Assembly: GCA_027886175.1 (NCBI GenBank)
Contig: JAJNNQ010000024.1
Location: forward strand, 29,429,001 to 29,493,000
Reading direction: 5' to 3'
DNA: 64,000 bases
From: Phylloscopus collybita
Taxonomy: Eukaryota > Chordata > Aves > Passeriformes > Phylloscopidae
A model generated the notes under the pieces. The model saw only the letters and a list, made by a program, of their open reading frames with translations, was not told the DNA's origin and searched no databases. Shown here in pieces: positions 25,061 through 37,803 of this stretch. Positions within the stretch are counted from its first letter, which is position 1. Every line of letters starts with the position of its first letter. Made by a program: the position numbers and the translations under genes.

Positions 25061-26865
25061 AAACATCACAGGACGGCGGCTGGGAACTGCACCGGCTGAG
25101 CAACATGATGTATCACCCTCAGGAGGCACCGCAGCAGCTCCAAGGGACCCACAGCTACATCAAACCAGGCTGGAGCTAAACTTTTTCTGAGAAAGGACAC
25201 ATTTGCTTCTAGTAAAAATATTACTGTTTCAACGTTTCTTCCAGATGTGCACCCAAAATAAATGCTGGTATCAGAACTTTCTGTAGAACAAAACATACAA
25301 ATGTTGACAACTTCTCTGTCTAATAAATAAGTTCTACCTTCAAGGCTTTGAGCGTTTTCCCCTCTCTGTTACACAGGAGCATGCACTTAGTTTTTGATGT
25401 AGCCAAGCATCAGTGACCTGCTATCCAGGTAGATTTATTTGGCTTGGGCAAGGAGTATGAGGGGAATCTGTTGAACTGAAAAAAAAACCAACCTTGAAAC
25501 TTCCACATCTCCCCATGGGCATGAGAAATGGTAAATCAGAGGCACCAGAGCACAGAAACAGATAAAATGTAAAGGATGTTTCTAACACTAAAAAATAATT
25601 ATAAACCATGAAAGTTAAGATTTTAATTTCAAAATATTGGGAGATTCAGAGTCACAATTGCCTTGGTGAGTCTATGCCTGCTAGTTGCATTCTGGTAAGG
25701 TCTTTAATCACATCAGCACACAACACAGGACATAAAGCTTGGAAAATATTTACATTACAGCTCTGGATTGAATATATTCAGGCATAGAAATGTGACATAT
25801 CTTGGAGTGATGCTGAAAGAAGACAGAGATTGTTGTGGGACAGGTGCTCAGGTGATGATGGATCATACAGTTTGTTATGAGCTGAGTATCAGGAGTGTGT
25901 GTCATAAAGCCTGGACACAGCACAAAGGCTTTTGACTCTAGCTGACTTTGCATGAAATTACAGGAATCCAGTATGCAATTAGGTTGACCTTCAGACAGGA
26001 CACCATAGCTAAGACCTTTGCTTTTATTAGAGATGATAAGGCAGGTTTAAGGTAAGATTTTCAGGATGACTTCTGCCGTGGCTGGCACTCCAAGGGGGAA
26101 AAGGCAAGAGCAGTCATCACTGCCAGTATCACTTAGGATATGAGGTAGGGACAGTGTTTGCAGAGGCTGTATTGAATCACAATGAAAAACCAGAACAGTG
26201 ATTTTGTCTGGGTTTAGGATTAAGGGACTTTCCACTTACATGGCTTTCGCTTTTCATTAGGCTGTCAAGGGACAGGATGGTTGTGTCACTGAAATGTGGA
26301 GATCCAGGCTTCAGACGACACCAGATGTAGGATTATGCACAACACCTGACTGCCCTTTCCAGAGCAAAGTGTTGACATCCCTGTCTGAGAATACCTTGGT
26401 CAAGTGTCTGATTTTCTCTGTCCTTGAGGGAACTATCCTGGTTAGATAAGCTAACTATGTGTAACTGAGAATTGTGTCAGATCTAATGCCCCTTTAAGGT
26501 CTCCCTGAGGACTGCTGTGAGGCAGCAGGCCTATGTTTAGAAGACCTCATAGGAGACTTGTTTTGCCAGCAGAAGTGATGAGGTTTGCTGTATCAAAATT
26601 AGTGTGAGCTCTGGGTGCTGCCTTCTGCTGGCCCAGAGACAGAGTCCTATATACTTGCTGCTTGTGACCTTCACATAAAATACCAGCTGTCTTCCCCTTC
26701 TCTTTGACTCTTCAAGGTCATGAGAACATGAGATTCAAGCCAGTTGAAGAAATTTGGTGCCGTTCCCACTTTCTCTGGTGATGCTCTCTGCAGAGCACCC
26801 CAAAGGTGCATGCCACACAGACCCTCTCACCCAATCCTTTGTCTTCCATCTCAAAGCCTTTGCTG
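25061..26865. other. Intergenic, nothing recognised
   Basis: No gene or known repeat identified. A small CpG-bearing patch at 25070-25140 adjoins the preceding candidate element and may belong to it. Confidence 0.55.
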
Positions 26866-26892
26866 GTCTGTGTCTGTGTCTGTGTCTGTGTC
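26866..26892 (+). repeat. (GTCTGT)n microsatellite
   Basis: Four and a half copies of a hexamer GTCTGT. Confidence 0.85.
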
Positions 26893-27037
26893 TTTTACTT
26901 AAAAGACTGTTCTGGTGTTGGCATTGATGCCCAAAGCGTGTCTATGAGGAATGCTGGAAAACTTCCCTGTACATATTCCTAAAACTCTATCACTGAAGAA
27001 GAGGATCATGGAACATGCTAGCACAGAGACCCAGTAA

Positions 27038-27042
27038 GTCAG
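27038..27042. other. Left target-site duplication of the solo LTR (GTCAG)
   Basis: Identical to the five bases at 27806-27810 immediately right of the LTR, marking the integration site. Confidence 0.9.
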
Positions 27043-27805
27043 TGTCTTGGTTTGGAAAGACAGGTATCTGCCAGGCAAAGCTGGAATTTCCCTTAGAATG
27101 GAGAATGTAAACCCCTCACCCCCACCAAATTATAATTTTGCAATTAAGGGCTTTCAGGCAAAGATTTGGGAATAGGAATAACAGTTCTTTACCAGGAATA
27201 CTAACAATACAAATGTAGTAGAAAGACAAAACCACTCAACCAAACCAAGGAAACAAACAACAATTTTGGAGTACCCTGACAGAGTCAGAGCTACAACCTG
27301 ACACCCTGTTGGTCAGGATGTTGGAAGCAGTCCAAAAGTGAGTCCTCCTGGAGTGCCAGATGTGGTTCTGGTGAAGTAGAGATGATCCTGTAGGACAGGG
27401 GTCCAGTGATGGTGAGAAGGGGTCCAGTCTTCCTCTGGGAATCAGGTGAAGCTGGATACTTTCTGTTCCTGTGTCTCAGTTTTATCCAGGTAGGAATGGT
27501 TGGCTCCCCCCACTGGGTGGAGCATCTCACAATGGGATGATGGAACGTGGATGTTCTACTTTGGGGATGTGTGCTTTTAGGGGTGTCTTAACTGTCCATT
27601 AGCAGAAAATATCCCCCTGGAGGGAGGACTGGCAGTGAAAGAGATAAGAAACACTGCCCCACCTGGTTTGAACAGCTGGCCCATTATCAGAAGGCATCTG
27701 CCCCCCTCCTCTCAGAGTTACAAGAGATAAAGAAAAAAAACATCTCCCCAACTGCTTTCAACAAATGAAATAGAATACACATTTTTAGTTCCACAACCCA
27801 AGACA
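27043..27805 (-). mobile_element. Solo LTR of an endogenous retrovirus
   Basis: 763-bp element bounded by perfect 8-bp inverted ends, TGTCTTGG (27043-27050) and CCAAGACA (27798-27805), and flanked on both sides by GTCAG (27038-27042 and 27806-27810), a perfect target-site duplication. TG...CA termini and a 5-bp duplication are diagnostic of retroviral integration. There is no primer-binding site or coding sequence next to it, so it is a solo LTR left by recombination between two LTRs. Orientation is tentative: on the minus strand GGATAAAA (27487-27480) could be the TATA box, which is why minus is given. The opening GTCTTGGTTTGG on the plus side resembles LTRs I associate with songbirds. Family not assigned. 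The open frame at 27291-27530 inside it is not a gene. Confidence 0.92.
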
Positions 27806-27810
27806 GTCAG
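27806..27810. other. Right target-site duplication of the solo LTR (GTCAG)
   Basis: Identical to 27038-27042. The absence of mismatches suggests either a fairly young insertion or chance preservation of five bases. Confidence 0.9.
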
Positions 27811-29329
27811 GTGTGCATTCCTAGACTGAGGGGACACCAGTTCTTTGCATTTTGTACCACATAATTCCAAAACAAATAGGGAGGATCAGCAGTTCTGGAA
27901 TCAGAAATGTGTACAGGGAAAACCCCCTTCTCCTTCTCAGCTTGGTACAAGCCTGTAGCAGTCATGGAATGAAATAGGTCTGGATTTTGCATTTTAATAG
28001 TAATTTTGTGTTTTACAGACCTGGACATGTCAAAAGAAGGGCATCTTCTAGAGAGATCCCTTTTTATGTGCCATAGTTTGTTCCTCAACTCGCACCAACT
28101 GGCTCCATGTGTTGCTCTGTCTGGCATCTCCCCGGAGGAGGAGGAGGAGGAATCCCCCTCAGGTCCTCTCCCAGGAACTGACCTCCATTCTTGAGAAAGG
28201 CAGGGACCAGCTGAGCCAGCAGAGCATGTCCATAATGCAGCTGGGGAGCACGGGAAGTGCTGCATGGCTTCAGCAGAGTCCTGTCACACAGCACTGACCA
28301 CTGTGGGAAGAAAGGAAGAGCCTGGAGAGCACAAGAGGGGCTGGAGCACACCAGGCAGTGCCATGCCTGGTGAACACCACCTTCCTGGTTAAAATTAGTA
28401 TTTTAAATTAAAGGAAGGGAATTATCATTATTTTTAGATTGATTGGTGTGCAGAATTGGTACCCTAGGCTTATGAAGAGTGTCTTAGTACTGGAAATAAG
28501 GTGAAGGTGAAGGAAAATGAGAAAGTTGAATTGGTTGTGATGATAATACAGGCATAATTTATTGATGTGATATATAGTTTACGTAGATGCCCATGCACGT
28601 GCAGTAGCACATACAGAAGATACACATACAGATCCTGGATTTTATGCAAAATAGGAAAGATTTCAGTTAGCCAAGTCGTTTTGATGGATCTAAGATATCC
28701 AGTGCAGTTTGACTTGCTCAGTATTTGTGCTTGCAAATACCAAAAGCCCATAGGCTGTCACCTGACTGTAAGCAAAACTGTAATAAAAATAAAGCACAGA
28801 AATTGAAATAAAATTACCTTTGGTTAGCAAAAGATGAGATATAGGTCACACCCTGATGTTGCTGCTAAAGTTGTGTGTCTCAGAATGTGGAATTTTCTTG
28901 GAGAATGCTTGGGCTTGTAGCTGTGATTTGTGCACAAAACCAACCATCATGAGAAGGATCTTGGTCAAAGTGGTCATAACAATCATACCAGGCACCATAA
29001 TATGAAGACATCCCAAAACTAAAAACAATACCTTCCTCTAAAAGCAAGCCAAGAGCCTGTGCAGTTCCTAGAGAACAAAATTTGGAAAGTAGCCAAAAAT
29101 AAAAATCTATTGCTTTGGTGTAGTGTACTGGTACGTGGGGCACATAGTTACTCAAACTATGTTCATGTAACTATGAAAGCCTAAATATCTCAAAATTAAA
29201 TTACCTGACTACTTTGCAGTCAAGGTTTTTTTGGAGAGAATCAGGGAGCTTTCTGAATACTGGATTTAATTTCTCAAGTTTTGAGGAACTGGAAGGATTC
29301 CAATGAAATATTAAGAAGCCAGTCTGCTG
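27811..29329. other. Intergenic, nothing recognised
   Basis: Contains a short GAG/GGA purine repeat at about 28133-28151. Open frames of up to 152 codons (27807-28265 minus) overlap others on the opposite strand and resemble nothing known. Confidence 0.55.
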
Positions 29330-29620
29330 ACATTTTAAAAAGATAAATGGCCTAACAGGGGAAGTTATAGGTCAGTTAGGGTGATACTGATGCTGGGAAA
29401 AAATAGCAGTGGGACACAATCAAAAAACAGTTAAAGTAAGGGAATTCAGTGAGTGTTAGTCAGTGAGGTTGCATGGAAAAGGGATTCTACTAAAATAAAT
29501 TCACTTTGTTCATTGAAAAGATTGTGGCTGTGGCTGACAAAGTGAATTCTGTTAAGGCAGGGTTCAACTCCTTCCAAATGTGACTTTGAAATATCTTGAA
29601 TTCTGTCTAAAAACTAGTAA
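29330..29620 (+). repeat. Degraded CR1/L2-type LINE reverse transcriptase fragment (tentative)
   Basis: SYRSVRVILMLGK encoded at 29363-29401 resembles the NYRPVSLTSVxGK block of CR1-type reverse transcriptase, and FIEKIVAVADK at 29509-29541 resembles the FFDKVTxxVDKG block that follows it at about the right distance. They lie in different frames with stops between, as expected for an old copy. Confidence 0.35.
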
Positions 29621-31631
29621 ACCTGCCAATGCACTATTCCACATATTAAGGAAATCAGAAATGAGTGAAGTGACTGAAAACTGTATTTTCTAGTGGGGAA
29701 ATCTTCAGTAAAGGTGTGTGTGTTTCTAATGTGGTCCCACAGATGTCTGGGTTTGGCCTATCACTGTTGAATATTTTTGCTGATAGTCCCAAAGTAAGTA
29801 TAAAAAGAATAAAAAGGTAGCTAATTGCACAGGATTTATGGCATAGTAAATAAGAATGAAAGCTTCTGATGGATGCAAAGAAAACTGGGTAACTTGTTGG
29901 TCTGAAAACAGCTTAAGATACATGAGTATATCCAAATACATACACAGCAACAAAAGAAAAGTGTCTGTGATGACACAGTTTGGGTTAGTGCCACTGTGAA
30001 TCCCAAGAAGAATACCCGTGGTGGGGGCTGGGAAGTGCTCTCAGAGCAGCTGTAGTGGGACTATTTCAGGGAGTGTTTTGGAATTACACCTCTGGGGAAA
30101 CTGCTAAGCTGGGAAAGTTCCTGTGTTGCACAAGGTCACACAGAAATCTTATGTCCCCGAAATCAGATGTTCAGTTTGCCTACTGAGAGCCTCCTGGCAG
30201 GCAGGCAAAGGCTCTGCTCAGGTTAGTTGGAGAGGAAGCTGTGAGAATGTCTTCCTTGAGACAGCAGAAGCAGTGTGATAACATTGGCAGACAATTTCTA
30301 CCTTCTTTAGGAGAAAAGTGGCCTTTGGATGTAGCTCAGGTTCTTAGGGGGAAAGACTGGAAATTCTAGAGGAAGGAAAGGCCAGCATGAGTTGAGCAGG
30401 AATAATGGTCGGGTTGAAAGACTAGAAAGACCTAATTTGTACCTCATAGAGCATCAGCATGAAAAAGATCTTTGTTGGACTTAGACTAAATATATATTTT
30501 TGTATTATGTTCTCTAGGAAGCTGTGGAGTAGGGAGGTGAAAGTTCATTGCTTCAGCCATTAGCCACCTTTCTCATCCTGGTGGTAACCACTAAAAGGCC
30601 AAAAAGAAACAGGCAGATAGGCTATGGGGAAAGACATGTGTGCAACTGTTTTCCTGTGCGTGAAGCTGTCTCCTCACCTAGAGCAAAGCTGTTGAAGGTC
30701 CTTGGACCTGGCGTTAGATTTGTGTCCCAGCAGGCACCAGATTCTCGAAACAGAAAGGTTCTGTGCTGGCAAAGGCAAGGTGATTCCATTTCTGATGGAA
30801 GCCTGTGTTGTCATGAGCTCTTAGGAAGAAAAATATTATCTTTGGCTGAAAGCCTTACATGAAGAGCCACATTTTAAAAGTGACCTTGACCTGCCCTTGA
30901 AACTTGCACCTGCTGTTCTGCAAGCATGGAGTTGCTGGGCAGAGATTTACTCTCTTCCATTTCTATAATTTGATTTTGCAGGCAGAGATACAGCCAGGCC
31001 CTTCATGCAAGGCATTAAAAAGTTCACGAGCACACAGACTATGCTGCTTGTCTGCACACAATCGTACTGTGTTTGAATTTCATGGCACTTCGGCTTTTGA
31101 TTTCAAAATAATATATACCCCATACTTGCACATGGCTCACGTGGGCATGTGAAAATTCACAAGTTATTTTTGAAATGTCTTCCAATGTTTGCATTTCGTT
31201 CTGTCAAATGAGAATTTGCTGGTAAATTGAATTCTGGTGGCATGCTTTGGTGTGCCTACTGTTAGACTGCTCGGTGACCACATGGGTGGAACTATCCAGG
31301 TGAAAAGCAGCTCTGGTTAATTGCTGGGGAAGCGTTTGTGTCAGATGACAAAAACAGTTGTAAGCAAAACAGACTTCCAGATGAATGAAGAAACCAAATC
31401 TGTTCAGTTTAGAAAGGGGAGATGGAGTAGGTGAAATGATAACAAGAGCAAAGGGCATCCCTGAATTTGAACATCAGCTTCAGATTTGAAGATTAGCCCA
31501 AGGAGATCTTTTTGCCATGTAGTTCTTAACAAATCTGTAGTGGTCACAAAAACCATCTGAGACTCTGCAAATACTTAAATGAAATTCAAGAGTGGGCGTG
31601 CTGAAGGACAATACTCCCAGACACATGCTGT
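29621..31631. other. Intergenic, nothing recognised
   Basis: No gene, array or recognised repeat. Open frames of at most about 104 codons without family resemblance. Confidence 0.55.
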
Positions 31632-31722
31632 GATTCTTGGGGATGGTTTGATGCAGGGCCAGGGGCTGGACTAGAGGATCCTTGTGGGTCCCCTCCAAAT
31701 GAACATATTCTGTGATTCTGTG
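31632..31722 (+). repeat. CR1 LINE 3' end
   Basis: GATGCAGGGCCAGGGGCTGG, ACTAGAGGATCCTTGTGGGT, CCCCTCCAAATGAACATATT and CTGTGATTCTGTG reproduce the 3' terminus of a CR1 subfamily (GTGCAGGGCCAGGAGTTGG, ACTTGATGATCCTGGTGGGT, CCCTTCCAACTC). Confidence 0.85.
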
Positions 31723-34700
31723 AAGTTATGGTGAAAAATAATGTTTTTAAAAGCAATAGTATGAACTCCTTTTCTACTGGTAGAAAGTAGAAAGGAGCTT
31801 TTCCCATTATTGCATTTCACAGGCCTGCCTACAGAAAGGACACCAGGGCACGTGTCATTCCCATTTGGTCAGGCATGAAAGTTGCCATGTGCCTCCAGGA
31901 GCAACTAGAGAAGCAAGAATCTTAACATTCAATAGCCAAGCATCATTTTATGGGTCCTCAAGATACTTCTGTCTGAAGTACCCACTTGCAAACAAGCAGA
32001 ATTCTTGCTGCTTCTGCTTTAGTTGTATTGTCATATGGCAGTCTTATCCAAAACTTTTAAAAATCAAATGTGATCAAAATAGTATTTTTATTTTTTTTTT
32101 GTCTTTCCATATTAAACCTTACAACCTTCTTCCCTTTTGGAGCATTTTTGTGGCATAGCTGCAGATGTTAATATGGCTGCCTAAATTCTTCAGGCCTTCC
32201 CTTGGGATGGAGCTCTTGTTTTTCCAAAACAGGCAGAGTGCACACAACACCTCATCAAGTAGTCAGCTACGCCTTTGATTTTATAGCAAATAACAAAGCT
32301 TTTACTGGAGAGCAGGCTCATCATATAAACAGTAGCTAAAAATGTATGTAACTATCCAAATGCTTCAGAATTGTTTATTAAAGTAGACTTCTAGTTGCTG
32401 AAAGAGCAATACATAGAAATCCTGAGTGTGAAAATTAAACCTCTGGTGTGATTTAAACCCATTGCATGATACATACCAGTGCAATGTCTACTTAATACTG
32501 TGGCCTTATCAAGTCTGTTGACCATTCACATTCTCTGGAAGCCTGGGATGATGTCAAAACATATGGGGGCATCCTTTCTGAGTGGCCTGCCAGATTAAAA
32601 TGTTGCCACTACTGATACACACGTGTGCTATGTGGAAGTTCAGAAAAGATCTTTGAGCAAACTGTCAGAGGTGTCACATCAGGCCTGCAATGATGGGTGT
32701 CTCTAAAGCAGATGATCTGGTAAGTTATGGCACTGTAGACTCACAGACCCTGCAGAGTGATATGTCTGAAAAGGGAGGAATCAACATCATCAGGGCTGCT
32801 AACAGAGTGGTGTAACAAAATTTACAAAAATAGCCCAACCGTCCATGGGGTGACAGATCACACCGTTGCACAATAGGTTGTGGCCAGCAAAGTTATTATC
32901 CCAGAGTTGAGCATCTTCATATTTGGAAAGTTAAAATAAGTTATGACAAACTTATTTCTATTATTATAAACAAATGAATAATGCAAGTGCAAACATGTAG
33001 CAGTGACATTTAGCACAATGTATTTTACGTAGTACAGTGTATAACTAGATTTACACTACCTTATATAAATATATAAAATGAGATTTAGAAAAATTCTTGT
33101 ACATAATGCTATTGGATATCAAAAAGGGAAAGGAAACATGGTAAAGAGTTGTGAGATGGAGTAAGTCAGAAAGTCGCCTGAAAATGCTCAGAGGGCATAA
33201 AGCAACAGGCTGTGGAACAGAGAGGAAAAGTAGTGTAAAAGTAGGAAGAAAATGGCTCATTGCAAGGTAGAAAGGAAACAATTGTACATAACAGCCAAAT
33301 GTGGAAACAATTTTGAAAGAGTTTCAGAAGAAGAGTGAAAGACATTTATGACAAACGTTTATCTAGAGTGCCTGTTGCTTGTCTCAAATCTGTTTAGGTA
33401 TCACACATTGGAGGTAACATTCTGTGGATGTTAAAAATTGGAGTAGAAAATAAATGGGAAGAACTGGTACCTTCTGATGACCAAGAAAATAGCCACGAAG
33501 ACTACATCCACATGAACCAAAAGGCAGGCACTTGCATCTGTTTCTGAGAAGATCTGTACTCTGGCTGCACAGTTTGTCACACCACACACCATGAGGGACA
33601 GAGGAGCTCCTCATGTTCAGTTTCACTCCTGTAAACTTCTGCTCAGGATTGGGTAAGTGTGTTGCCACTTGGGTTTGTGTGCATACCAATCTCTCTAGAT
33701 GTCTTGTGGACCTGGATAACTTTTGCTGTTGTTGCTGTTCCTAGTATGGCAGCTTGGTGTCACTTGTAATGTTTGACCACTTGTACCTGTAGGGTTAGGG
33801 ACACACATGACTTCTGGAAGAGAGGGGAACAGTGGTATTCCTTGGTAATTAAACTAGAGCAGGAAAGAGGTTTCCCCCAAGAAGGGAGAAGGGGCTACAC
33901 AGCACAGCTGCAGCAAGCCTTGAGCAATCTGATTTGTTCTCACAAATGCCTCTGTTCAAGCAGAGGCTTGGGCTGAAACTTTAAAGTTGTCAGGATTCTG
34001 TGATTATAGGTCATGGCCACATCTTTGTCAAGGGACATCAATTTACAACTTTCCAGGTTCCAGCTCCTGGGCACACTCCAATTATGACCTGATTGCTTGT
34101 CTAGATGACAGCTGGTATTCACCAATCCCTGTCCAAACCTGATTTCTTTAGGACAAGGGGCATAATGCAGGGGATTTAGGACACAGGAGACTTTTACAGG
34201 GAGAAGCACCCAGAGGTGCTCAGCACCTCAAAAGCTGTTCAGAAAGGCCTCCCAAACACTGTTAACTTCAACACTGACTCAAGTAAGGGTCAGTAACATT
34301 TACTGAGGCTGAAAGTGTCACTCTCATACTCACCAGGTCCACTGGCAGTTCTGCCTGCAAAGGGCCCAAGAAGAAACCTGTATTGGTTCACCAGAGACAT
34401 TGCTACCTCTGAGTGCTGGTGAAGATGAGGAAGCCAAGTGGGAACAGACAATACTCTGTCTTTGGCTCCAAAGGACCCTCTCAAGCATCTGAATCTTATA
34501 TCTAGCCCATTTTCTTCCTCCCCTGAGCCCCCCACCCTGACTACCTCCCATCCTCTGGCTGCTGAGCTCCACTGCTCCTGTGCAAAGCTGCAGCCCATTT
34601 AAATCAATTCTGACACCTAACACCTCTCTGTTTTCTCAGCCTGCCTGCCCCAAATATTTCCCTCCAGCCTTGACAGAACGAGTATTCACAGGGCAGCTCC

Positions 34701-35849
34701 AGAATAACAAGTTTCCATTTTTTGAGATGGTTGTATGGGGAGCTTTGTGGTGTGGCACCTGGCCAACGGGTGATCATTTAGCTGGGGTAGCTCACTATTG
34801 GGTAGTTAATTTGACATGCTGAACAGCATGGCTGGGCTCTCTCTGAAGCCCAGTCAGACACTTCTGGGCTGCCAGTATTAAATTATGCCTGATGTGCAAG
34901 GCCAAAATATCTTGTACTTGTGTGCAAACCTGGACTTCAGGGATGTTCATCATCCCAGCAGTGGCTCATTTGCTCTGACACAATCAATTCTCTCTAGCAG
35001 TTGCTGGGACCATTACCTGTTTTACAGAGAGATGTGAGTTGCATTAGGCTGTCCACAACCTCTGCATCACTAAGCCCGGGAAAATAAAAAGGTGAAGACG
35101 TAGTGGCGACAAACAGTGGTGATGAACCCATAAATATAAGGCTGGGAGGAGCAGGTCCTTTCTCAGTGGTAACAGCCCAGGACTCTGGATTGACTCCTTT
35201 CCCAGGAAATCTATCAAGTGTAGAAATGAGAGCATGGCTGCAGAGATGGATTCCCACTTTGCACATGCTTTTTCTCCATCTCGTTTAGGGCTTGGACTGA
35301 ATAATCGTTATCACCACATGGTAGCTATCAGGGACTAGCTGACACGTTATAAAAACCTAATGTAGCCAATGCACACTGGAGTCTTTGCCAGCACCTGAAT
35401 TGTTTGCCAGAACACTTTTGAGATAGACTGTTCTTGTGGTATTTGTATCACTGGCAAGGACCAGAAACAGAGGAAATCTGGAAAACATTTCTCAGGCAAA
35501 GAAAAAATAAAACCAACTCTGAAGTGCTGTGGAGTCCAAGATGGTACTGGAACTCTGGTTCCTTATTCAAATGGCTGTAGAGCTTGTGAGCCTTTGGGGG
35601 CCTCAGAACAGTATTTCTCACTTTCTGATTGTGTTAGAAATTACAATCTCTTGGTCTTGGTAATTTATTTCCCCTGCAAGTTTTGGACCATTCCTCTCGC
35701 AAAGCATGTGCTTCAGCATTGCTGTCCTTCTAACTGAGGAAAACAGGAGATTTGTGCCTACTGAACTCAGCTGCTTGGAAACCAGGGGGAAAATACTCAG
35801 ACTGTTAATAAAAAATGTATTCTTCTATGTCATGTGGCACTGGCCTATC
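31723..35849. other. Intergenic, nothing recognised
   Basis: AT-rich DNA with no gene, known repeat or array that I can identify. The many open frames of 60-100 codons are on both strands and overlapping. Confidence 0.6.
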
Positions 35850-36020
35850 CTGTCTTAGTGCTGTCCCCGAATTGCATGCAACATCCTGGGGTCTCCAGGG
35901 AGCATTTGCTATCCGATTAGGCAGTTGCATATTAGGATGACAACTGGAACATAAACCAAAATAGCCATAAAGGAAACAGAACCGTCCCTCTGGAATAGAT
36001 TTCCACTGCTATTCATATCC
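35850..36020. promoter_or_regulatory. Candidate cis-regulatory element with POU/homeodomain-like motifs
   Basis: Contains the perfect palindrome TTGCATGCAA (35872-35881), CGATTAGG with a GATTA core near 35914-35921 and TTGCATATTAGG near 35925-35936, all POU- or homeodomain-like and closely spaced in sequence with no repeat signature. Weak evidence; conservation was not testable. Confidence 0.2.
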
Positions 36021-36317
36021 ATCTCTCACACAGAGCTAGTTGTGCAAAGTGCTGTAACAGGACTACTAGAGCCCTGCAATGGCAAACAGAGAAAAAACTG
36101 TCTCTCAATAAACTCAGTTGGGCTCTGTAGCACCCATTCACCAGGAAAGTCTGATATTTGAAAATAATTTTCATGCTGTTGAATGGATACAGCAACAACA
36201 TGAGAAATACAGTTTGCCACTGCACCAGAAGTATTGAGATGTCCTGACTGACTTCTGCCTGACACTTCTTACTGAGATGAATGTTTTTCCTCAGATCAAA
36301 ACTGTAGCTGTTTGATG

Positions 36318-36365
36318 AAAAAAAAAAAAAAAAAAACAACACAAAAAACAAACAAACAAACAAAA
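36318..36365 (+). repeat. Poly(A) followed by (CAAA)n
   Basis: Nineteen A then CAAC/CAAA units. It could be the decayed tail of a retroposed sequence, but the sequence upstream is not recognised. Confidence 0.8.
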
Positions 36366-37785
36366 ACCCCTGAACTGAAATGTTTCCATAGGAAGGGCCA
36401 GTTCATCTTTTTTTTTGCAAGGCCTCAAGAGCTGTGGCAGACCTCTTGGGACCCTCTGTGTCCCCTGCATCATTTGTGGGCAAGGAGATCTGAGTTGAAT
36501 TTCCTCTTGCCATTGCTCTACTATGACTCTCCCAGGCACTTTCATTTTGGTGAAAAAATACTTGATTGATTTGAATTGCTTCTCTTACTTTTGGGAATAT
36601 TTATATTTTCTCCCCTGCCTGGGCAAAGAATGTTGCCAAACATCTCAAGCAGATTTTGTGGGAATGCTAATGTAAGATCCCTTCAAACAAAGTTGTGTAG
36701 AAATGGATGGATCTACCCTGTAAAACCCTGTGGTCAGATAACTTTCAATGAGAAATTTGAGCCTGGCATTCCTTTGAGTTGTGCTTGATAGAGTTAAATT
36801 TTTGTTTCTTTAGCTTTTACTCACTTCATTAAAAATTTACAGTAGAAAATGACATCTTTCATAAGAATCTAATGGACCACTGGAGAGTTAGTAAGACTCT
36901 GCCTTCAAAAGCATGCAAAGAACTGGGAATGGAAGGAATGTCTAATGAGACTGCTACTAATGCCATGTGGCAGAATATAAGGAGGAAAGAGGGAGGAAAA
37001 TGTGCAGGACTCAAGAGCAGGAGGTTTCCAAGCAAGAATGGTGGTGCATCCAAATAGAAAATACATTATTTTGCTAGAGGAGTGTCAAATTCCATGCTGA
37101 GAATTCCTGTCTCTTGATCCCATGGAGCACAAGCATTTTGGCCACAGGGTACCCAGAACTTTAGGATGTTTTTCTGTCATCTCCACAAAAAGTTTCCATC
37201 CTCTGGCCTAGGGCTATGCAGCCATATTTATAGCAGAGTTCATGAGAATTACTGGAGCAGACCCTCATTCCTTTATGTGGGGGTGTACCTGTGGCTCCTT
37301 GTACCCATTTTAGGACTTTATCATAATTATGTGATCACAACTGCATTAGCCTGAGGCCAGTGTTTCTCACCCTTGCAGGGAGGCTGCTCCACAGCCAGTC
37401 CTTTCTTCTTTTTTCAGATATTTGAATGGTCTCCTTCAGCTTCCTCTCTTCACTTCCACAACGATATCCCACCCCTTCGGATCTTCCAGCTGCTAGGAAG
37501 CCTCAACGGGACTGGGTTTTTCCAGCAGGAAAAAGTCAATGCCTCTGGCTGGCAACAGAGCTGTACCTGCAAGGAAAGCATAGAGTGAGAAGGTGATGAT
37601 TGGAGGAAGCAACCTTCCTTTGGGAGGGAGCTGAGAGAGTCATCAGAATGGACCTGCCTTGCTCTCCTTTTCCTGTAACATCTTCCTTTAAGATATGAAT
37701 TAAATGGTGGTGGAGGTAGGAGTTGGGCGATTGGCTTCCAGGAGAGCTGTTTGTGCTTCTGTCTTACCAGGCCTGGGGAAAAGGG

Positions 37786-37803
37786 AAAAAAAAAAAAAAA
37801 AAA
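37786..37803 (+). repeat. Poly(A) run
   Basis: Eighteen consecutive A. Confidence 0.9.

Noticed and set aside
28880..29155. Minus-strand 91-codon frame with aromatic-rich text (SSYYGAWYDCYDHF)
   Set aside because: A faint resemblance to ion-channel membrane segments did not hold along the sequence; length is within chance for AT-rich DNA.
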